From NCBI GenBank assembly GCA_963693315.1, contig OY856186.1, positions 74,997,475 through 75,061,474 on the forward strand: DNA of 64,000 nucleotides. Direction: 5' to 3'. Positions within the stretch are counted from its first letter, which is position 1, and each line of letters begins with the position of its first letter. Below the pieces are notes generated by a model. The model searched no databases, was not told the DNA's origin, and saw only the letters and a list, made by a program, of their open reading frames with translations. Shown one piece after another: positions 49,640 through 61,439 of this stretch. The DNA is from Diogma glabrata. Lineage: Eukaryota > Arthropoda > Insecta > Diptera > Cylindrotomidae. A program made the translations under genes and the position numbers.

Positions 49640-51180
49640 AGTTCACCCTTCTTGTTTACCCACTCCCACAAAACCTTTGTTTCTGGCATTCACGGACCCT
49701 GATCGACCACTTTTCCAATTTGTGGTAATGTCCCACAAACATTGTACCGGTTGATGCACAAAGTATTTCCTCATCAACTTCACGATCGGGTTTTTGTATA
49801 AATAGACGATTTGCTGCTCACTTCTCCTTCGAACCTTTGAAGAACATCTCACTTTACTCGTTCACGTTGTAAATCGACTGTCAGCAGCTGGACTCACTAT
49901 AAACATAGAGAAATCCAAGTTCCTGCTAAACAAGATCGATTACCTCGGATATTGGACACAGAGTTCTACGGGTAAATCCAAACAAACCTATAATGCAATC
50001 GTTAAATTTCCGACCCCCCAAAAAATCAAACAAGTTTGACGCTTTTTAGGGGTAACTGGTTGGTACCGTCGTTAGTGAAGAAAAAAAGGAAGTTCATCTG
50101 GAACTCTGCAGCAGAACGCAGTTTGGGGTCATTAAAAACCTTGCTGGCTTCTGTTCTCACAAACTTCGATTTCACTTGACACTTTTGTATCCAATATGAT
50201 AGAAACACAACTGGTATAGGAAGTATTTTATTCATAAAATCAGTAGATGGAACCGAACACCCGGTATCTTCATGTTCCAAAAGCATAATCCAGCTCAAAA
50301 TATAGCGTAAATTAATTATTTAAATTAATTAAAGCGTGAAGAAATTTTACGCGTATGTCAAGGGACACGTGTTTACAATAATAACGGATCACTATAACCT
50401 AAAGTGGTTAATGTTCTAGAAGGATCTATCCAGCAGATTGACTCAGGGGAGTTTAAAGCTCCAAGATAGGAGATAGGATTTTGTAGGGAGCCCAAAATAC
50501 AGTTAAACAGTTAAACAGTAATGTTAATGCCGATGAGAAAAAGCATGCCAGGACGGACGATCTAAGCCTGACTCCACAGCTGAATTTAACACCGATTTAC
50601 TTTAAAAACCTGTAGTATGTCGACTCTATTTACAGAAAAATGTAGGGCATATATACATGACTGCCAACGAACACTGGTGTATATAGGTTCCAGAACCAAT
50701 GCGCAGGCTTCTCATTATAACCAATGTCATTGATAAGTTGTGAAGAGCTTATATTGGTACCCTCTTCCGAGAGATGTTTGGGAATATATGCAGGCGTGTG
50801 AGTCTTTCCAATGCCAATATTACCGTGCGTTCACCCATGGTAACGGGGGTTAAAGCAGTCTTCACTAACTGCACTCCAAGCGAAGGAACACCCATCTGGT
50901 GGTGTTCTAGTTCCTTTAAGCCGTTTTGTGCTTTTGTGCTGAAAGTTTTTTTTGCAAATAATGTTTTTTTATCTCTTCGCTGTACCCGAAACTTTAGTCT
51001 CAAACAATGGAAAACAATTTGTGTCCAACTTATTAGCAGACCACCTCAAAACTTAAGGTGACCCGACCCACGTGTTCACGCCAAAATGTTTTCCACAGTC
51101 AAATGCTTGCTATCGTACGGGTCAACCGCTCAAGTTAATCCGCAAGGTTGGACTTAAAAACTGATTATAAGGCATGAGAC
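49640..51180 (+). mobile_element. Second Ty3/gypsy pol remnant
   Basis: RT fragments are visible: FQICGNVPQTLYRLMHKVF near 49,710-49,765, then VFV-stop-IDDLLLTSP near 49,790-49,825, where the Tyr codon of YIDD is a TAA stop. Then follow EEHLTLLVHVVNRLSAAGLT and KIDYLGYWTQ across a frameshift. QVxRFLGVTGWYRR lies near 50,030-50,075. RNase H retains GHVFTIITDHYNLKWLM near 50,368-50,415. Integrase pieces include CESCQCQYYRA near 50,797, GVPETLVSNNGKQFVSNLLA near 50,980 and VFTPKCFPQSNA near 51,075. Frames change several times. It belongs to a different gypsy lineage from the 18.8-22.3 kb element. No LTR is clearly attached. Confidence 0.8.
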
Positions 51181-51627
51181 CTATATCTTAACAAAAAATG
51201 TTTCACCTCTCTACGGTGTTCACCCCAAATTTTGAGATTTTTGAGCAAAATCTTGCAATTTATGGATCAGAATACTGAATGCTGCGTAACGTACATTATA
51301 TTTCTGTAATATGGTGGACAAACCAGTGGCGACCAATAAGCAACCTCGATAGAAATAGAATAAGGTGGCACAAGTTTCATGACAAACATAAATACAATAC
51401 TCGGCAGACATAATGTGCATCATGCACGAGTGTATTCACATTTCGAGATATTTTAGCATTTTTCATTGCATTTGTAACTGATGCTTCCATTTTTGCGACA
51501 TTTTGTTAATGGTAAGATTTAAAAGCAAAGAAATCAGAAATCTAAAATTTAAATATTTAACTAACATATAAAAATAATATATATTTCCATAATTTTCTTA
51601 ATGTTATAAAAAAATTAATTTAAATAT

Positions 51628-52263
51628 TGTGACGATTATGGAAGACGATAGAACACAACAACAATAGAGCATCTTCAAGAAAATTCATGTTCGAGAATCA
51701 TATTCAAGAAAATTCTCGTTACAAAAAAAATATACAAATCAATAAAACCAAATCAACGTAACCAAAGTAAACATAAAGTAAAGTAAATTTATTAGAGAAT
51801 AGGTATAAATCAACAAATTAAAAAAAAAAATAGATTTCAAACATAGGTGTCAATATTTGAAGATCGTCTTATTGTTGAAATAAAGGAAGGAAAAAAAAGG
51901 ATGTGTTCATCTAGAATATTACAGTACCATCGAGGCTATTTCATGTAGTATATATAAGAGGTGTTCTTCGAGAATAAAGATAGTATAAAATTGTTAGCGA
52001 TACAAAAAGCATAAAAATTTAGCAGTGATAAAGGCGAAGTAAAATTATCAGTGTCATAAGTAGAAAGTTAAAAGTGATATTGTGAACAAGTATAAAAGAA
52101 TTATAAGTGGTGAAATATTGTTAGTACATGAAGAGCTAAAAGGGGAATAGTAATAGGAGAAATATTTTTATTGTAAAATCTTGAACGAATAAAACTATAA
52201 CGTGTTTTAAATTTCCTGATTTAGTGATCGAACTAAATAATTGTAACTCGGCTCGACGTTACA
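51628..52263 (+). repeat. Solo LTR with 4-bp target duplication
   Basis: The segment starts TGTGACG and ends CGTTACA, a near-perfect inverted tip pair. ATAT flanks both sides (51,624-51,627 and 52,264-52,267), as expected for a 4-bp target duplication. Inside is TATATAAG at 51,951 followed by AATAAA at 52,188, placed as promoter and polyadenylation signal on the plus strand. There is no polypurine tract upstream, so it is not simply the 3' LTR of the neighbouring gypsy remnant. Length is 636 bases. Confidence 0.75.
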
Positions 52264-53010
52264 ATATCAATAAACCGACATGAAACAAAAATTATTTAAA
52301 ATTTATAATAGCTAATCACTAGTTAACTATTAACCACTAGTTAATAGTTAATCACTAAAATTAATTATTCAAAGTATGCGTATGTTTTTTGGGTTTGTTT
52401 TCATTACCTTTACAAAAAAATTTCTTTCGCCTAAAAATTTTTATGAAACTAGGTAGTCATATTATAAAATTTAAAAATACTTTTCCCTCCTGTATTCTTA
52501 TTTCTTCATTCATTTTATTCTTTTGTTTATTATTATTATCACTAAATAAATTTTGTTTTGTTTTGTTTTTTATCGTTCGTAAAACATGCGCCTTATTTTT
52601 TTTGAATGGTTGAATGTTGTCGGAAAGCAACAAAGTTCCACTTCAAAAATGGATGTAGTTTTGAACGCCTTCTCTTCATGTTTGACATTTTATATTTGTT
52701 TGGTTGTGGTGTTATTAATCGGTTACGAAAATCACATTTTAAAGTGGGTTAATCTTTTTCAATCACATATCTCTATCGAGATACGTTTTAATTCCTCATT
52801 CCAAAAGTGTAGAACTATGTGATTTTAACGTTGTTCCGATGAAGGCATTTGGTTTCGTATTTTTTATTTCATACACGAGTGACCGATGTTTGTGACCTCA
52901 AAATGTAAGATTATTCTATCAAGATTAGATTATTCTAAGATAAAATTATTCTATTAATTGAATTCTATTATTCGATAAATTGAAACACTAAACATAGTTT
53001 AGTACTATAC
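52264..53010. other. AT-rich DNA with short open frames, not recognised
   Basis: ACTAGTTAACTATTAACC followed by ACTAGTTAATAGTTAATCAC at 52,318-52,358 is a small mixed direct/inverted repeat. Open frames at 52,389-52,822 are Phe/Leu-rich and look like translated AT-rich DNA. Confidence 0.45.
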
Positions 53011-53013
53011 TAT

Positions 53014-53343
53014 TTGTCGGGCTCAATGTTGAAGAGTTTAGTAAAATTATATTATATTATAATATATTTCGAAATATGTGGGACTGTCAAGCTAACAGTG
53101 CTGATTGTGAAAGAGGAGTTAGCACCATTAATTCGAGCAAAGCCGAAAATTAAGAATTTTTTTGAAACAGTGCATCTAGACTCTTTAATGAAGATTAAAA
53201 TGGAACTTAGTGCTAAACTGGAAATCGATTTAGATGCAGAACAAACGTACCTCTTTTTTCTGAAATACATATCTTTCTTTTATTTCAAATCAAAAAGTGT
53301 ATGCAAACACAAAAAAAAACTAGACTTGTCAAATTTACCTTGA
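53014..53343 (+). other. Unrecognised open frame, possible coding fragment
   Basis: The central part, VKEELAPLIRAKPKIKNFF followed by ETVHLDSLMKIKMELSAKL and EIDLDAEQTYL, has a charged, protein-like composition and a balanced codon pattern unlike the neighbouring low-complexity frames. I do not recognise a family. It may be a piece of an old transposase or an exon. No clear splice sites flank it. Confidence 0.25.
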
Positions 53344-53689
53344 AAATAAAATTAAATTATAAATTAACAATACCTAAATCTAAAATATAACAACTTAATT
53401 CAATTCAATGGAAACCAATTTCTTTTTTCATGGTTTCCATATGAATTCGTTTTTCTTTTTTGTAATTTTTTACAATTTATAAATTGTGAACAATCACAAA
53501 GAAAATAAACATGAAAACTAAGAAATGCTTGTGTAATGAATTTTTATTTTTAATATTTGGTTAAAAAATCCTCAAGCCATTTATGCTTTTATCTTCAATT
53601 GGTATGTGTTAATATTGGTAAAATATATTACATAACATAACGAAATTTTGAAGAAAAAAAACGATAAATTGAAAAATCAGAGAACGTAA

Positions 53690-54001
53690 ACGAAGATAAT
53701 TAGTAAGCTTGGCAAAGTTTAGCTAGTGGTCGGAAATGTGATAAGGACACCAACACAACCGAAAGCTCGTCCTAGGATGTCTTGCACAGCCGGGATACTA
53801 AAAATATACCAGAGAATACTGACGTACAAACTCAAAAGCCATGACTGGATACTTCAAACCAATAAATTGCTATTTGTTAAAAAGCAAGGAAAAACTCGTC
53901 TATCTGCTCTTGCCATAACCAAACTGATGTGTGCTAAACGCAATTATTATTATCTATTTTTTTATTTTCAGACTGCAGCGATGCAGATAAAACGGTGGTG
54001 A
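53690..54001 (+). pseudogene. Possible Tc1-like transposase N-terminal remnant
   Basis: Upstream of and within the open frame at 53,726, the reading SKLAKFSLVVGNVIRTPTQP, then KLKSHDWILQTNKLLFVKKQ, then GKTRLSALAITKLM, has the spacing of a Tc1 helix-turn-helix pair. In that family an STVxNVIR helix, a basic linker, KLTxRDxRxILR and NPKTTAxEI follow each other. The resemblance is loose and the catalytic DDE part is absent. It could be unrelated. Confidence 0.3.
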
Positions 54002-54067
54002 GTCATGAGATTAATCACCAGAATTATTATAATATACAATTACAATACAAACGCTTCTGATAGTGTA

Positions 54068-54329
54068 CTCTCTAAACTTGAATTAGTGGAATTTTCACTG
54101 ATTAAATTAGTGAAAATTTTTTCACTGTAAAAATAGTGATATTGGCAAATCATTCAGTGAATTGATCACTGATTCATTTAGTAATAAAATATTTAATATT
54201 ACGAATTTATTTATTTCACTGATTAGAACAGTAAATATTCACTGATTCCAAGTGGTATACTTGAAACTGTGTTAAACAGTGTATATGTACTGTGAATCAG
54301 TGAAAATCCACTATTCCATTTTTAGAGAG
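54068..54329. mobile_element. MITE with TA target duplication
   Basis: The tips CTCTCTAAA on the left and TTTAGAGAG on the right are flanked by TA on both sides. The inverted match extends inward through GAATTAGTGGA and TTTTCACTGATT, about 36 bases in all with a few mismatches. The inside is full of CACTGATT and TTAGTGA words. The TA flanks and tip shape fit a Tc1/mariner-type non-autonomous element. Confidence 0.8.
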
Positions 54330-54331
54330 TA

Positions 54332-56040
54332 AATAATTTTGTAATAAACGCTCAAAACCAACCCACGCTGCAAATTGATTTGTGAATGTATATATTTGGT
54401 ACGATTCTATCTATTGACAACATAGCTGGTAAAATCACATTTATAAAAAGTAAAAAAGCAAAGCACATCTTATGTCAGATGTGTGTCTAACTTTTTGTCA
54501 AATAGAGGGATTATGTTTGAAAAATACTACTTCCTGGTAATCGGTATCCGCAAAGCTCAAATTGAATACAAGGTTCGGCAAAAATGCTACCTTTAGAAGC
54601 AGGAACAACCTACTACTTTAAAACTGGTTCGTTGACTTTCTTCCAGTGGTTCAGAACACTTTTACACCAATCCAAGATTTGAAAAAAAAATTGCTGATAA
54701 TTGAATGACTCTTTTTGTGAAACCGCTTCTGTGTCTTCTTTTCTTAGCAATCAATATATATCATGATGAACAAACACACTAGTGAATGTTGAAACAGAGC
54801 TTTAATACGTGCAACGAAGTTGAAATTAAATAGAGTCCTATGTCTGACGCATAGAAACTTCGAAAGCAAAAAGCACTAGATCGAAGATCCCAAATTATCT
54901 TTATCGACCAGATGAGATGTCTATAGAGCTTAAACTGAAACCACCCTCTCTGATCTCTCAGACACCAATGATCCGTATGACAACAGAGCGTACAACAGAA
55001 TCAGTCAAGTTCTTCAAAGTAGAACAATCAGTACAGAAAAACCATTTCTTTCTACTTTATCTCGACTTTAAAATCGAAAGGCGTCTAATAGACCTCTTCA
55101 CTGGACCATCTAACTATATCTGGAGCAATCGCGCTTAGTTCTTCCCATATGTCTTGCCGATTTGGTTCGATATAGCACTCTTTTCTTCCAACTCATTGCA
55201 AGTCTTCCCACCTTTCTTTTTTAAGGGACATTTTTTAACATCTTCGGCTGGTTTTTTAGTATTTGTCCTATATCCATCTACAATTCCTGTTTCTTATATT
55301 AAACTCATCGTCTGTCATCATTCCGGTAAAAACATACCAGGTTGTTAAAATCATTATGTCCTTAACTACTGTAAGGCTAAATTGTATCACCTCTAGGAAC
55401 ATTCCGCAAAACATTAACCTATCCTTGTCATGGCAGGTGGTTATTATCCAAATCAGTCTAAAACTGAGTATATTCTTTGAAAACCGTTAAAAAAAATTGT
55501 AATTTATATGCTAAAGGCTGAAACGCGTTTTTGTTGGTATTTCAAAGATTTTTTCCTGCTTTTGTCATTTCATAGAATACTATTTAAGAGATCCAATCGA
55601 ATTTGCAATGTTAACTGCAGCGCAGCATGCAACCTGCAAGAGAAAGGTTGTGTATACTCACAAAAATTGGAGATTGTTCGTTCCTCTTTGAAAAGCAAGT
55701 TTTCTAAATTAGGCCTTCTCCCTCCTTAAAAAAGGCCCGATTGTCACAGCCAAAGCCAAATTGTTGGGTCTTAAACTAGAAACATAATATTTTAGAAAGA
55801 TTAAGGAAAGCTATTTTCCCTTTACTTGTAGTGGGCGTAACCTTGTAATCGCCAAGCCGTTTGAAACTTTCTGCCAGATTATTAATGTAAAAAGCAAAGT
55901 AACGCGGTTCGGTGGAGTAAGGAGTTCTCTAAATTAAAAACAGAAGTATGGAGGCTCTCCAACAGATCAAAAAAATCTTAAAACTGGAAAAAATATAAGA
56001 AAACATATATAACATACATATTATAAGAAAATCAGAAAGA
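54332..56040. other. Unassigned sequence, GC-richer patches
   Basis: Open frames at 54,917-55,138, 55,154-55,490 and 55,508-55,729 (+) are not recognised. The patch 54,840-55,140 has coding-like composition and may be eroded retroelement DNA upstream of the LOA remnant. Confidence 0.35.
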
Positions 56041-57345
56041 GCTAATAGAAGTGGCCTAGAAACCTTCTATGATTATATCTCTGCAACACCTGTATTGGGT
56101 ATGCTGTATAAAGAAAAAGAAGCCAAAGAAGTGTTGAGAATAAAACAGAGTGCCACTCTTCTTCTAGAAACAGACTTACCATGAGACATTACCGAATTTG
56201 CAATTGACGGTATAGTAATGAAACAGCCTCACCTCACTTTCATAGAGGGTAGAATTAGGTTCTGAAAATATTCAGTAGCAGTACTTAGCGCATATACCAG
56301 AGCCATGGAGAATGGCTCAAAAGTGAGATTAATTCTAAAGATAGAAAAAACAGCAGTCACCCAATCACGTTGATAGCACCACAACGAACTGGATGTGTAG
56401 GATCATTGGATCATAGGCAAACGCACGTTAAATATTTTGGGTACGCGAATAACAGTCATTATCGTAAGAAATAAGTTAAAAGAGACAATTTAATTTGGTA
56501 GACACTAAGTATGAAAACATCATCATGGAGCAGTTGGATGGAACAGAAGGGTCCAGCTCAACTTTGGGAAAACGGAGTTAGACAATGTTCAGAGGTGGGC
56601 ATGTATCTTCATAATGACAGAACTGAGAATAGAACATGCCCTGTGAACATATCTTATTGTATCAAACGAGATCCTTCTAAGACTGGGTTCCAGTTGCATA
56701 TTCAGAGCATAGCCAGGGAAACCATCCTGAAATTTAGCATGGAGTGTTTGGGAAAAAGAATGATCGTCGAGTTTTAACATCGATAGAAGCCTTTAAAAGA
56801 GAGTCCTGTTCTTGGTTTTCTAAAGATAGAATTATTAAGCTGTAAACTTCGATAAGCAATACACATCGAGGTTTATCAACAAAGCGGAGTGGAGCAATTA
56901 GTACACTACGTACCATCTTAGTAACGATGTAATCAAATGGTACACCGACAATTCAAAAACCAAAAAAGGGGTTGGCGCAGGAGCATTTAACCCGAAAACA
57001 AAATGCTTGGAGTCAATGGGTTTCTACGCAAGCGTCTTCCAGGCTAAAATATTTCAAATCGAAAGATGCACACACTTAAAAAAACACCTAAAAAATATTG
57101 GGGGAGAGGAAAGATTAGATTATGTGTATTGGAGGAAGAGGCACTAGCCCCTTTTCTTAAAGATTGTGGATCTTTGATTTACAAGAGAAAGTACACTCTT
57201 AACCCTCTTCATATCCCAAAGTTCCTTAAGGTGTATGGAATAGAGAAGCTGCTCTTACTGGTTACTTACTAGGGATTACACAGATAGGGTACAATAGATC
57301 TTTATGATCGCCATACAACGTTTTATCGCCGCTTACTAATCTATT
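56040..57345 (+). mobile_element. LOA-like RT C-terminus, RNase H and 3' end
   Basis: Eroded RT pieces (VLSAYTRAMENGSKVRLILK near 56,277-56,338, LNFGKTELDNVQRWACIFIM near 56,557-56,620) are followed by RNase H. IKWYTDNSKTKKGVGAGAF lies near 56,933-56,985, with the first catalytic Asp in YTDNSK. FQAKIFQIERC near 57,037-57,068 has Lys where the catalytic Glu of FQAE is expected, so it is inactive. Most of RNase H after this is deleted, and the frame continues into TLNPLHIPKFLK near 57,200. The trailer GGGTACAATAGATC is shared with the insertion at 21,267-21,515. Many stops are present. Confidence 0.75.
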
Positions 57346-57446
57346 CTAACTACGGATTGCAATCCCGGGAATAAAGCACTAATTCTTTATGGGTTTATGA
57401 TTTATGGATAGAGCAGAAGCATCATCATGTAATGTATAAGTTATAA

Positions 57447-58246
57447 ATAGTACATTATTTAATTAGGAGCTAAAGTGATACTTTTTGTGTTGAGTCTATA
57501 GTTTACAATTATAGACGAAACACACAAAAGTCACTTTAGCTCCGAATTTCATACACTATTTTTTCGGCAAACGTTATATTTTTTATAAATTTGAAATTAA
57601 TACATCAAACTTTTTATAAATATGAATTTGTATCGTCATAATTACTTCCAAAAAAGAGAAAAAAACATTTAAATTTGTATGAATAAATTTTTTTTATCAA
57701 AACAGCCTTTTCAAAATTTCATAATATGAGAATCAACTTATTTTTTATTCGCCTATATATTAAAGTGTTACTTTATTACTGTGATTTGCGGCTTTAAAGT
57801 ATCACTTTTCAACTATTTATTTTGTTGTCATAGCTACGTCCAAAAAAGTAAAAAGCATTTGTATTTGTTTAAATTCTATGAAAAATAAAAATTTTTATCA
57901 AAGCAACCCTTAAATTCAAAATTTCATTATCCAATTAAAATAGTTGTTATCATTTGTTGTCATAGCTACACAATAATTTGGCAAAAATAATAAATATTTT
58001 GTCAAAGGTTGCTTGTTCCACATATTTTTATTTTAAAATTTATGAAAATTTATAATTTTAATTTAGAATAAACAAATTTTCTTAAAATATTTTGCTTGCG
58101 GCGAATAAAAAATAGTATATGATGCACGGACGTAAGCTATTTTGGACTTAATGTGGGTGCAAATCTCGGCTAGCGCCTCGATTTGCAAACTCCACATCCG
58201 TCCAAAATCTTTAGCTTTACGTCCTAGCATCATAATGTACTATTTT
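57447..58246. repeat. Hairpin-rich repeat block, possible MITE
   Basis: The block begins with AATAGTACATTAT at 57,447 and ends with its exact inverse ATAATGTACTATT at 58,232-58,244, which may be its terminal repeats. Inside the left end is a hairpin at 57,466-57,543 with ~35-base arms starting GGAGCTAAAGTGA. At the right end is a longer hairpin at 58,111-58,244. Between them TTTGTTGTCATAGCTAC recurs near 57,820 and 57,955. No coding capacity was found. Confidence 0.5.
58111..58244. repeat. 134-bp hairpin
   Basis: Arms of about 60 bases pair, with a few bulges: AATAGTATATGATGC, GGACGTAAGCT, TTTTGGAC and TGTGG on the left find inverse partners on the right. The loop side closes with GCAAATCTCG and CGATTTGC. 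The GC-rich centre stands out in the AT-rich surroundings. Confidence 0.75.
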
Positions 58247-58336
58247 GTTGTCATGGTTATACAATATGTTTGAAAAAATAACAAACTAATAAATAACAAA
58301 TGCTACTTTACAGCCTCCGTAATATAAAATAAAAAT

Positions 58337-58460
58337 GCGTTACTTTTGCTGTCGCTAGACGTTACTTTTGCTGTCAGGCTAAAACGTAAGACTTTAGCTA
58401 ACTCCCTAGCGGCAGTAAAGTTAATCTTTACAGCCGTTTGCCGTAAAATACTTTTAATGC
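58337..58460. repeat. Short direct and inverted repeats around GTTACTTTTGCTGTC
   Basis: CGTTACTTTTGCTGTC occurs twice, at 58,338-58,353 and 58,362-58,377. Nearby GGCAGTAAAGTTAA and AATCTTTACAGCCG give weak inverse partners. It may belong to the hairpin-rich block before it. Confidence 0.5.
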
Positions 58461-59930
58461 CCGATCGTATTATATACAAAACACTGCAGTATACTTAATT
58501 AGAAGATTATGTGAATAGATCTAGCATAAATGATAGACACTGTATATAAGAAATACAAAAATGAAACAAACAAGTTCTGATGGAACAATAATCCGTTATT
58601 TGATCCAGAAAACCATTTCATTATTTATAACAAAAACATTATTCAACATAAAATGACAATGTTTAAAATATTTTGTAGGACATTAACTAACTCATTTTGA
58701 TAAACACATCAAACACATAATAATTAGAGATGCTAAACCAAATAACGACCGTTCACTGAGGTAATTACACACAACGAAATTGTAAATAAAACAATTTTCT
58801 GTGAAATTTTTCGCCTGTCATTACATTATGCGTTGTTGATGAAAACATATTGTATTATGTGACATTTTCTAATACATAATTATGTTTACTTAATGGAAAA
58901 TTTAAAAATATAGCTGGAAGTTAAAATTGTTGATTCATCTTTTTATACACCAGATAATATAGCTAATGCAACCGGGAAATTAGGGTTTTTGGAGTTCAGT
59001 TGAATTTAGTTTTTCTTTAAATAAGAAAAAAATTAATATGCTAAATTGGTGTGTCTATCAGATGGTTGATTCTTATTTGCAAAAAATGGATAAGCGTATG
59101 ATTCCATTTGTAAGCAATAAAATCCTTACTTATTGATTGACGACGATGAGCCAAAATCACTTCATATAAAATGTGTTGAATTATTCTTTTTAAGACCAAC
59201 AACAAACAACTTATGTCAAAAACTCAAAAAATGTGTAATTGCGTTATAAGAATGCAAATTGAATATCAAATTAAGCCCTATATTCTCTAATTCCCTATAT
59301 ATAGGCTGCTGTAGTTTTTATTGTTTCCTAAACAAAATTCTGCTACCTTTACACTTTAAAACCGATCAAATTTCCACATTTCATAATCCATAATAACAAT
59401 TTGTTAAATTTCCGATATTTTTAAAACGAAACGAATGTTAACGGTCGAAATTAGGTAAGAAAGTTTAATAACTAAATTTAATACAATTTGATACACCACA
59501 TCACTTACACCACAGATTTCTTTTGATTAAAAAAACAATATTCGATACGAAATGTCAATAAACTGAAGGATAAAAATATGTATACAAGAAGATCTGGATA
59601 AAATAAAATTCGAGATACAAAACAACGATGAGGTAATGGAAATGCTCTTCAATTTGCTAAACAATTTCTATTTGCAACAATAATTAAGAGCTGTTATCAT
59701 ATCATGAAATAAAATTAAAATACAACGAAACGGAAGCATTAATAAAGAACAAAAATAAATCAATCAACTTCAGTTATCAGAGTTTTAGGATTTAAATAGT
59801 AAAATAAAATGTGTTATATATCAATAAAAAAAATTATGGTTTTCTTTGCATGTTTATACATTAACTTTGGTGGCTATTGGAAAACCAATGAAAAATCAAA
59901 TCAAAGTCAAATCGAGTAGTTAAGTCTAAT
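58461..59930. other. AT-rich intergenic DNA, nothing recognised
   Basis: No motif, paired repeat or RNA gene was recognised. Confidence 0.5.
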
Positions 59931-59931
59931 C

Positions 59932-60206
59932 TCGTCTAGTCTAGTCTAGTCTAGCCTAGGGAAGTCTAGTCTACTCTAGTCTAGTCTACTCTAGTCTAGT
60001 CTAGTCTAGTCTAGCCTAGTCTAGTCTAGTCTAGTCTAGAATAGTCTAGTCTAGTATATTCTAATCTAGTATAGTCTATTCTAGTCTAGTTTAGTCTAGT
60101 CTAGTCTACTCTAGTCTAGTTTAGTCTAGTCTAGTCTATTCTAGTCTAGTCTAGTCTAGTATAGTATAGTCTAGTCTAGTCTATTCTAGTCTAGTCTAGT
60201 CTAGTC
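59932..60206. repeat. (CTAGT)n pentanucleotide microsatellite, ~275 bp
   Basis: About 55 units of CTAGT (TCTAG in other phase) with scattered variants such as CTACT, CTATT and TTAGT. Each unit includes the palindrome CTAG. Confidence 0.97.
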
Positions 60207-61135
60207 CAGCAGTCCATGAATTTTGATGACACTTTGGAAAAAGATGCAAATATGTATGGCAAGGAATTGATTAGTTTTTGAGCGATAGTGAACAAAGTGG
60301 TGGGGGGTCCCCCGAGCACCTGTTTTTTTGAAAGCTCATTAACATCTGTGCCTGATAATCGAATTGGATGAAACTTGGTACATAAGCATGTAGTACGGTT
60401 CACAACAGTTCTGCATCCCAACTTCCAGTATTTTACTTCCGGTAAAAAGTTTTTTTTTGTAATTTTTTTGAAGTTTTTTCAGTGTCTTTATGCACACTAC
60501 AGCCTACAATAATGAAGTGATTATGATGAAACTTATGGAAAAGGTTTCAGTTAGTGTGAGAAGATAGTTATCATCTTTTCGAACATATTGATTAAAGAGG
60601 CGGGGTCAGCAGTTGTCAGCAGTTGTATGGACAGCAGTTGTCAGCAGTCAGAAAGTCAGCAGTTGTATGGTAGACTACAACTGCTGACTTTTCACATTTT
60701 GTTTTTAAAGTTTGTTGGGAGCATACAGACTTCATTCATTAATCAATTTTAATGACACTTTGAAAAAGATGGCGACTTAAATGACAAAGAACTGATTAGT
60801 TTTTGGACAATATTGGGATAAGCGGTGGGAGCCTCCCGAATACCTGTTTATTGTTTCAATGTTTGTTGGAAGCATACAACATTCGTTCGTGAATGAATTT
60901 TGATGACACTTTGGAAAAAGTTGCAACTATGTATGGCAAGGAACTGATTAGTAGTTTTTTAGTGATAGTGAACAAAGTGGTACGGGGTCCGCTGAGCTCC
61001 TGTTTTTTAGAAGCTTAATAACTTCTGTATCTGACAATCGAATTGGTTAAAACTTGGTATATAAACATTTAGTACGGTTCACAACAGTTCTGCATCCCAA
61101 CTTTCAGTTTGTCACTTCCGGTTAAATGTTTTTTT
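60207..61135. repeat. Duplicated ~255-bp repeat block
   Basis: Unit one (about 60,207-60,455) and unit two (about 60,890-61,135) share GAATTTTGATGACACTTTGG, ATGTATGGCAAGGAA, TAGTGAACAAAGTGGT, TTGTGAACCGT-type sequence (GGTTCACAACAGTTCTGCAT on plus) and CACTTCCGG or TACTTCCGG. A third, shorter and more diverged unit is at about 60,735-60,860. Composition suggests an old non-coding repeat or eroded retroelement trailer. Confidence 0.75.
60605..60695. repeat. GTCAGCAGTTGT mini-tandem and inverted repeat
   Basis: GTCAGCAGTTGT or close variants occur four times in direct order and once inverted (ACAACTGCTGAC at about 60,684) within 90 bases. The last direct unit and the inverted one make a short hairpin. 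Confidence 0.8.
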
Positions 61136-61439
61136 TTTACTTTTTCTCGTACAACAGAATTTACGTTTGTTGGGATATTACTGCTCTCTTTAATATTTTT
61201 ATAATTAGCATTACGCGAAATCTAAAACACTTGTTAGCTTTTAATTAAAGTATTTGATGGACATTAGCTCATTATATATCCAGAACGCTATGTTTCCAGT
61301 GCTGTGGTGAAGTCAGTCTATACATCAGCGTCGCAATATTGTTTTTCTACAGTTTATCTTGTACCGTGAACTACATGGTTGTTTATACTATTGAGATGGC
61401 GGCGAGTGGGATTTCTTAAAGCAGTCAATCTACACTTGA

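Noticed and set aside
51628..52263. 3' LTR of the neighbouring gypsy remnant at 49,640-51,180
   Set aside because: The ATAT duplication flanks both sides of the LTR itself and there is no polypurine tract at its left edge, so a solo LTR is the better reading. The gypsy link is not excluded.
52389..52822. Two overlapping hydrophobic open frames as small membrane proteins
   Set aside because: The composition follows the T-rich DNA; there is no conserved residue pattern that I can recognise, and no transcript evidence.
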